Shown: one piece after another, positions 5,884 to 8,569 of the stretch
How positions within the stretch are numbered: position 1 is the first letter of the stretch
Layout: each line of letters opens with the position of its first letter
Assembly (NCBI GenBank): GCA_002691835.1
Contig: NZJA01000069.1
Coordinates: 1-8,569 of the forward strand
Direction: 5' to 3'
DNA from: Planctomycetota bacterium
GTDB lineage: Bacteria > Planctomycetota > UBA8108 > UBA1146
DNA: 8,569 nucleotides
Program-made: the position numbers and the translations under genes
Notes under the pieces: model-generated
Seen by the model: only the letters and a program-made list of their open reading frames with translations
Told to the model about the DNA's origin: nothing
The model's database searches: none

Positions 5884-5938
5884 TTCCTCTTAACAATAAT
5901 GCATATGTCGATACGTATATATCGCTCACATTATAGTA

Positions 5939-5970
5939 ATAAGATACGAAGGATAATTTGGATAACCAAA
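5939..5970 (-). promoter_or_regulatory. Promoter element E4 (leftward, for the methyltransferase cassette)
   Basis: On the minus strand TTTG (5967-5970) is followed by exactly 20 bp and TATCTTAT (5939-5946). The spacer ends ATCCTTCG as in E3, so it is a diverged member of the E family, with a weaker -7 box and without the AGTAATGC part. Predicted transcription starts near 5932 and runs to the methyltransferase gene. It shares an inverted repeat with the rightward promoter on the opposite strand. Confidence 0.62.
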
Positions 5971-5971
5971 T
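5956..5971. repeat. Inverted repeat shared by the divergent promoters
   Basis: ATTTGG-ATAA-CCAAAT is a perfect 6-bp inverted repeat whose arms contain the TTTG -33 boxes of the two opposing promoters. The same 6-4-6 geometry recurs in E1 (GCTTGG, 4 nt, CCAAGC). It could be an operator for a dimeric regulator or simply the meeting point of two -33 boxes. Confidence 0.55.
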
Positions 5972-5988
5972 AATTGTTATTATATTGG
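5957..5988 (+). promoter_or_regulatory. Rightward promoter of the thioredoxin operon
   Basis: TTTG (5957-5960), a 20-bp spacer and TATATTGG (5981-5988) match the Bacteroidetes -33/-7 arrangement on the plus strand. Transcription would be expected to start around 5992-5996, essentially at the ATG at 5994, so the message would be leaderless or nearly so. Each promoter's -33 box lies inside the other's spacer. Confidence 0.55.
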
Positions 5989-5993
5989 ACCAT

Positions 5994-6287
5994 ATGAATG
6001 AGGTGATAGAACTAGTTGAGGATAACTTGGTCGAATATATAAGTGACCCAAGTGTAATAGTAGCATTTACGCAGAAAACGTGTATGGTGTGTGTTAGAAT
6101 AAAACCAAAACTATATGAAATACCTAAAGAACATACAGTCATAATAGTGGATTGTGACAAGTTCTTTCGTTCATCAAAACTAATGCCAGGTGGAATTGAT
6201 TTTTACCCTACATTTGGCTTATTTAAAAATGGGTATTTTATAAAGGAGTTAACTCAAAAAGAAATTATTAATCAAACATTAGACTAG
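5994..6287 (+). CDS. Thioredoxin-like protein
   Basis: The 97-residue product has the single-domain thioredoxin layout. An N-terminal helix (MNEVIELVEDNLVEYI) precedes strand VIVAFTQKTC, the redox motif C30-M-V-C33, helix VRIKPKLYEI, strand HTVIIVDCDK and the cis-proline region DFYPTFGLFKNG (Pro72). The usual Trp before the first Cys is Thr, and MV between the cysteines differs from the classic GP, so the redox potential is probably unlike host TrxA; glutaredoxin-like or NrdH-like use is possible. No signal peptide is present, so it acts in the cytoplasm. I chose the ATG at 5994 over an upstream in-frame TTG at 5958 because the latter falls inside the promoter. It is first in a rightward operon; the next gene starts 2 nt after its stop. 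Confidence 0.83.
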   Translation: MNEVIELVEDNLVEYISDPSVIVAFTQKTCMVCVRIKPKLYEIPKEHTVIIVDCDKFFRSSKLMPGGIDFYPTFGLFKNGYFIKELTQKEIINQTLD

Positions 6288-6289
6288 TT

Positions 6290-6706
6290 ATGGAATTATT
6301 TTTATTTATTTTATCATTTATATCTGGAGGGGTCATTCTCACCGTCGCATTTACTACCTACCTCACCACTACAACAAAAACCAAACAGGATAAATTGGCT
6401 TTCTTGCAAGATGAATTGATAAAGGTGCAAAAACAACAATTTAAGGATTTTGATACTCAACATTCAAAAGTTTTATCTGAATTAATTGATATAAGATCGA
6501 GGATGGAAGGGGATAGTTATAGGGATTTAGCGAGAACAAATCAAAGGATTAGTAAGGTGGATTCGAAGCTGGATATATTAATTAATGATGTGGGGAAAAT
6601 GAATCAAGAAAACAGGGAGATCATAGGAAATATAAATAGTGATATTCAGAATAGGATAGTCACGGTGGAGAAACTAGTGGGGAACGAACTAAAACAAAAC
6701 TACTAA
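6290..6706 (+). CDS. Membrane-anchored coiled-coil protein
   Basis: The 138-residue protein has one N-terminal transmembrane segment (ELFLFILSFISGGVILTVAF, about residues 2-21), then a Thr-rich joint and a long charged helix to the C terminus. Hydrophobic residues recur at heptad-like spacing (LAFLQDELIKVQKQQF, RISKVDSKLDILINDVGKM, NINSDIQNRIVTVEKLV), typical of a coiled coil. Positive residues follow the membrane segment (KTKQDK) and an acidic residue precedes it, so the rod should face the cytoplasm. This differs from spanins and holins, which put their long part outside. No family is recognised. A scaffold, or a tether for a partner such as the thioredoxin-like protein or the 50-aa protein, would fit the operon. 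Gaps are 2 nt upstream and 0 nt downstream, so the three genes are almost certainly co-translated. Confidence 0.78.
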   Translation: MELFLFILSFISGGVILTVAFTTYLTTTTKTKQDKLAFLQDELIKVQKQQFKDFDTQHSKVLSELIDIRSRMEGDSYRDLARTNQRISKVDSKLDILINDVGKMNQENREIIGNINSDIQNRIVTVEKLVGNELKQNY

Positions 6707-6859
6707 ATGGAAAAAGATAAGTATATAATAGAGTTTACGTGGGGTGAAAATGTAGTACATGAATCTATGGAAATTGAAACGGACGATATAAATTGGAGTC
6801 TTGATCAAATAGGTAGACATAGGAACAATATACATTTTACTAAGGTAGAACGAATATAG
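6707..6859 (+). CDS. Hypothetical 50-aa protein
   Basis: This short frame begins directly after the stop of the coiled-coil gene (TAA followed at once by ATG). It reads MEKDKYIIEFTWGENVVHES, then MEIETDDINWSLDQIGRHRN, and ends NIHFTKVERI. It is acidic, with two Trp, and its alternating pattern (KYIIEFTW, NIHFTKVERI) suggests a small beta-containing fold. No family is recognised. The perfect stop-start junction and regular composition are the main support. It ends the rightward operon; a weak hairpin followed by an A/T run lies at its stop. Confidence 0.65.
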   Translation: MEKDKYIIEFTWGENVVHESMEIETDDINWSLDQIGRHRNNIHFTKVERI

Positions 6860-6890
6860 GTATATATCTTTATCGATACCAAAAATTTTT
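6859..6890 (+). terminator. Possible terminator of the rightward operon
   Basis: GGTAT, 12 nt, ATACC is followed by AAAAATTTTT. The 5-bp stem is weak for an intrinsic terminator, but it sits at the operon end and ends in a T run. It is a candidate only. Confidence 0.25.
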
Positions 6891-7126
6891 AGAAAAAAAG
6901 AATTTAATATCTGCGCGGAATCAATACATTCCCACTTTACCAAATATAAGTATATACAATCGATGGTGTAGTATCGTGTTCGAGCTTTAAATGGCTCCCA
7001 ACCCTTGTCTCATATAGCCACGCATATATGGACAGTAGCGCGTATGGGATATATTGGTATGTATGCGTACGGTATGCCGCCGGACGAAATATATAATATA
7101 GTATTCAGTATGGACATAGGTATTCC

Positions 7127-7148
7127 CACCGTATGATTTATCACGGTG
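7127..7148. repeat. Hairpin CACCGT / ACGGTG
   Basis: A perfect 6-bp GC-rich inverted repeat with a 10-nt loop. It would fold in either transcript, and lies about 125 nt downstream of the predicted E5 start on the minus strand. Confidence 0.4.
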
Positions 7149-7205
7149 TAAGGTATTATTATTTGTTACGTTGGTATGTTGTAAGGTATAAGTAGTTCTG
7201 TACCC

Positions 7206-7237
7206 GGTGCTGAATTATTTATTATTATCGTAGCACC
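7206..7237. repeat. Hairpin GGTGCT / AGCACC
   Basis: A perfect 6-bp inverted repeat with a 20-nt AT-rich loop. In the predicted E5 transcript it would be the first stem, starting about 33 nt from the 5' end. Confidence 0.4.
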
Positions 7238-7276
7238 TCCCCTAGCCTTGGTATGTATTCCTTTATTTCATATATG

Positions 7277-7308
7277 TAAATATACGACCTTTTATTACGG
7301 TAGCCAAA
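7277..7308 (-). promoter_or_regulatory. Promoter element E5 (leftward, orphan)
   Basis: On the minus strand TTTGGCTACC is followed by a spacer ending GGTCG and then TATATTTA (7277-7284). TTG to -7 spacing is again 20 bp. It is the copy with the fullest -33 match (TTTG) and keeps the TTGGCTACC core of E2 and E3, but lacks AGTAATGC upstream. No coding gene follows leftward before the convergent end of the rightward operon at 6859. Confidence 0.62.
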
Positions 7309-7313
7309 TGTTA

Positions 7314-7426
7314 CCGCATGTTTCGTTATGAAATGTCATGAAATGTATTTGGATTTGCAATATCCTCATTGTCACATGCGGAACGTTGTTGTATCCTCCT
7401 ATGTTCACTGTGAAACGTTGTGAACA
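7314..7426. repeat. Cluster of inverted repeats, operator-like
   Basis: CCGCATGT (7314-7321) and ACATGCGG (7374-7381) form a perfect 8-bp inverted pair. TGTTCAC (7402-7408) and GTGAACA (7420-7426) form a 7-bp hairpin that overlaps TTCAC-T-GTGAA. Direct repeats ATGAAATGT (twice within 7328-7347) and ACGTTGT (near 7383 and 7415) lie between. The cluster sits directly upstream of E5 and may bind a regulator. Confidence 0.4.
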
Positions 7427-7643
7427 CCTCAATGTTCGCAAATATATACTCGTCGAGTCGAAAGTGGTTGGCTTGCGATGAATAGGGGTTAATACCCACT
7501 CGCCTTTATCTCACATAACACACGATCAACTTGTCATACATAAGCATATTTTTATCGTTTGATTTATTTAGATTTGGATATTGGGACAGACGTATATTTA
7601 AAGATCCATACGTGCACATTTCATTCAATTGTTGTCCATTTAC

Positions 7644-7675
7644 TTGCGTTTTAACACGTTTATATTGCGTTTTAA
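7644..7675. repeat. Direct repeat TTGCGTTTTAA, 21 bp apart
   Basis: Two exact 11-bp copies start at 7644 and 7665, two helical turns apart. A third copy lies at 8522-8532 inside the glycosyltransferase gene. On the minus strand the pair reads as a 7-residue peptide repeat (IKTQYKR, VKTQVNG), so it may be a remnant of coding sequence or an operator. Confidence 0.4.
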
Positions 7676-7728
7676 TCGCGTTCTAGAACCAAGACAACGT
7701 CACTCATATTAAAATAATTCCAGCGCTA

Positions 7729-8569
7729 CTACAACGAGTTAATTAAATTTAACCATTCATTTACACGAACGTCCCACGTTTGTGTTTTGGCCCATTCATA
7801 TGCTTTATCCGTTTGTTTAACCCACTTACGTGCGAATGTTCTATCCGTTTTATCACGTGTTATCATCTTCCCTACCGTCGCTGGATTATCATTTATTATC
7901 ATTCCCCTATCTCCACTAAATAGGTTCTTTAGATTACCTGTTCCATTTGTCATGCATTTTACTTTAGCCATCATCATTTCCAATCCCGTAATGCAATACG
8001 TCTCTAAATAATCACTTTGATATATCCAATACTCGGCTCTCAATTGTTCCTCCTTCAATAACCTAGGCGACAACGCTCCTAACCATCTTACTCCATCTTG
8101 GTCAATCAAGCCTTTATCCCAATCGCTAGCATAAGGTGGACAAGCAATATGTAATGTTAATTCTGGGTTATCACGCTTTAATTCACTCCAATTATCCAAG
8201 ATGTGTTTCAATCCACGATCCGGGCTACTAGACCAAACTATCCTGCCTTTAATTCTATTTGCCTCTATACCATTCCAATCATCTAAATCAATTGCATTGT
8301 CAATAGACTGTATATACGTAGTAGGTTTTGGTGTTATGTAGTCGAGAGCTTTGAGTTTGGCCTTCATTATATTTGCATGTAACTCACTTACACACACTAG
8401 TTTATCTATCCTATCAAACGCATATTTTATATCTCGCTTTTTCATTATATTTCCTCTATACCAAGTGTACCAACCATCTTCATTATGCATCCAAAATATT
8501 ACTTTATCATATGTTATTTTCTTGCGTTTTAATTCTTTATAGTAATTAATATATTGTCCCGCTATAACA
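7729..8569 (-). CDS. GT-B glycosyltransferase (GT4-like), N terminus beyond window
   Basis: The frame is open to the right edge and about 280 codons are visible, so the internal Met at 8490 is not the start. The first visible part, TYDKVIFWMHNEDGW, is the usual D-vi-xW-H-N segment of the N-terminal domain. DKLVCVSELHANIM follows as the domain-end signature (vcvSe). GRIVWSSSPDRGLKHIL opens the donor domain. ETYCITGLEMMMAK carries the E-x7-E motif that binds the nucleotide sugar, and GTGNLKNLF follows. GT4-type enzymes transfer sugars from nucleotide donors in the cytoplasm. Codon use is less AT-biased than in the left genes. Together with the GT25 gene it suggests that glycan building is a major activity of this genome, although the two genes are far apart and on separate transcripts. 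Confidence 0.85.
   Translation of the reverse strand, partial: VIAGQYINYYKELKRKKITYDKVIFWMHNEDGWYTWYRGNIMKKRDIKYAFDRIDKLVCVSELHANIMKAKLKALDYITPKPTTYIQSIDNAIDLDDWNGIEANRIKGRIVWSSSPDRGLKHILDNWSELKRDNPELTLHIACPPYASDWDKGLIDQDGVRWLGALSPRLLKEEQLRAEYWIYQSDYLETYCITGLEMMMAKVKCMTNGTGNLKNLFSGDRGMIINDNPATVGKMITRDKTDRTFARKWVKQTDKAYEWAKTQTWDVRVNEWLNLINSL

Larger units (their letters stand above)
7056..7254 (+). repeat. Iterated GGTAT words (iteron-like)
   Basis: GGTAT occurs at 7056, 7071, 7119, 7152, 7173, 7185 and 7250. Three copies are extended to TTGGTATGT (7054, 7171, 7248) and two to GTAAGGTAT (7148, 7181). The first six share the same phase of three. A 5-mer should appear well under once on one strand in 200 bp, so the clustering is real, though its meaning is unknown. 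Confidence 0.5.
6860..7728. other. 869-bp gene-poor gap with promoter, hairpins and iterated words
   Basis: No frame here has the length, start and composition of a convincing gene. Open stretches of about 50-70 codons occur on both strands but are within what chance gives at this base composition. The gap holds the orphan leftward promoter E5, an iterated GGTAT word (7056-7254), hairpins at 7127-7148 and 7206-7237, an operator-like cluster at 7314-7426, and paired TTGCGTTTTAA repeats near 7644-7675. Base composition is less AT-rich than the left genes, closer to the glycosyltransferase on its right. It may be regulatory DNA, a structured RNA locus, a replication control site or decayed genes. 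Confidence 0.6.

Noticed and set aside
5958..5993. Upstream in-frame TTG start for the thioredoxin-like protein
   Set aside because: It lies inside the promoter boxes and would add a 12-residue tail not needed for the fold; the ATG at 5994 gives a normal thioredoxin length.
5873..6160. 95-aa minus-strand open frame over the thioredoxin gene
   Set aside because: It is antisense to a gene with clear motifs, and its Ser/Ile/Thr-rich composition is that of a shadow frame.
6689..6943. 84-aa minus-strand open frame over the 50-aa gene and its downstream region
   Set aside because: It is rich in Tyr, Phe and Ile, has no recognisable pattern and lies antisense to the operon end; no promoter boxes were seen close to it.
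6970..7000. GTGTTCGAGC, like a tRNA T-loop
   Set aside because: The flanking bases do not form a T-stem and no acceptor or anticodon arm could be drawn.
6950..7195. Plus-strand frame with protein-like text rich in Tyr, Trp and Arg
   Set aside because: It is interrupted by TAA at 7094 and bounded by other stops; a 48-codon open run is expected by chance in this gap. A recoded stop was considered, but TAA ends confident genes in the window.
7571..7600. Rightward promoter-like TTTG and TATATTTA
   Set aside because: The spacing is 16 bp, against 20 in all other copies, and it would only produce RNA antisense to the glycosyltransferase.
7787..8542. Two plus-strand open frames within the glycosyltransferase
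   Set aside because: Both are antisense to a gene with clear GT-B motifs and show the low-complexity composition of shadow frames.

Overview
The window looks like part of a tailed double-stranded DNA phage, or a prophage-like relative, of a Bacteroidetes (probably flavobacterial) host. Three observations support this. The encoded ribosomal protein bS21 has the short Bacteroidetes form. A lipoprotein carries the Bacteroidetes surface-export signal (Cys-Ser-Lys-Glu-Glu). Intergenic elements match the Bacteroidetes promoter architecture (TTG or TTTG, 20 bp, TATATTTA). Shine-Dalgarno sequences are essentially absent, as is usual for that phylum. The left part is AT-rich and tightly packed; the right third appears less AT-rich and contains a long gene-poor gap.

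Region 1 (1-3669, all leftward) holds small accessory genes. In transcription order they are a beta-rich unknown protein (3235-3669), a 57-aa unknown (2962-3135), a 96-aa protein (2577-2867), a DUF932 protein (1678-2487), a surface lipoprotein (1031-1678), a T5orf172/GIY-YIG-like protein (561-1031), a 66-aa unknown (353-553), bS21 (172-366), and a staphylococcal-nuclease-like protein cut by the left edge. The genes from DUF932 to bS21 overlap or nearly abut and probably form one operon. Three near-identical promoter elements sit in the gaps before the 57-aa, 96-aa and DUF932 genes.

Region 2 (3692-5848, leftward) is a surface-modification cassette: a class I SAM methyltransferase, a sulfotransferase-like protein and a GT25 glycosyltransferase. 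A fourth promoter copy (5939-5970) precedes it.

Region 3 (5994-6859, rightward) is a three-gene operon: a thioredoxin-like protein, a membrane-anchored coiled-coil protein and a 50-aa unknown. Its predicted promoter interlocks face to face with the leftward one through an inverted repeat, and the predicted transcript would start almost at the first ATG.

Region 4 (6860-7728) has no confident gene. It holds hairpins, an iterated GGTAT word, operator-like repeats, and a fifth, orphan copy of the leftward promoter that would make an RNA with no obvious coding content, running toward the rightward operon.

Region 5 (7729 to the right edge, leftward) is a GT-B (GT4-like) glycosyltransferase whose N terminus lies beyond the window.

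Taken together, the window suggests a phage that modifies glycans, places a protein on the host surface, may alter host ribosomes with its own bS21, and coordinates dispersed small units through a reused host-type promoter. All functions are inferred from motifs; no database search was run.
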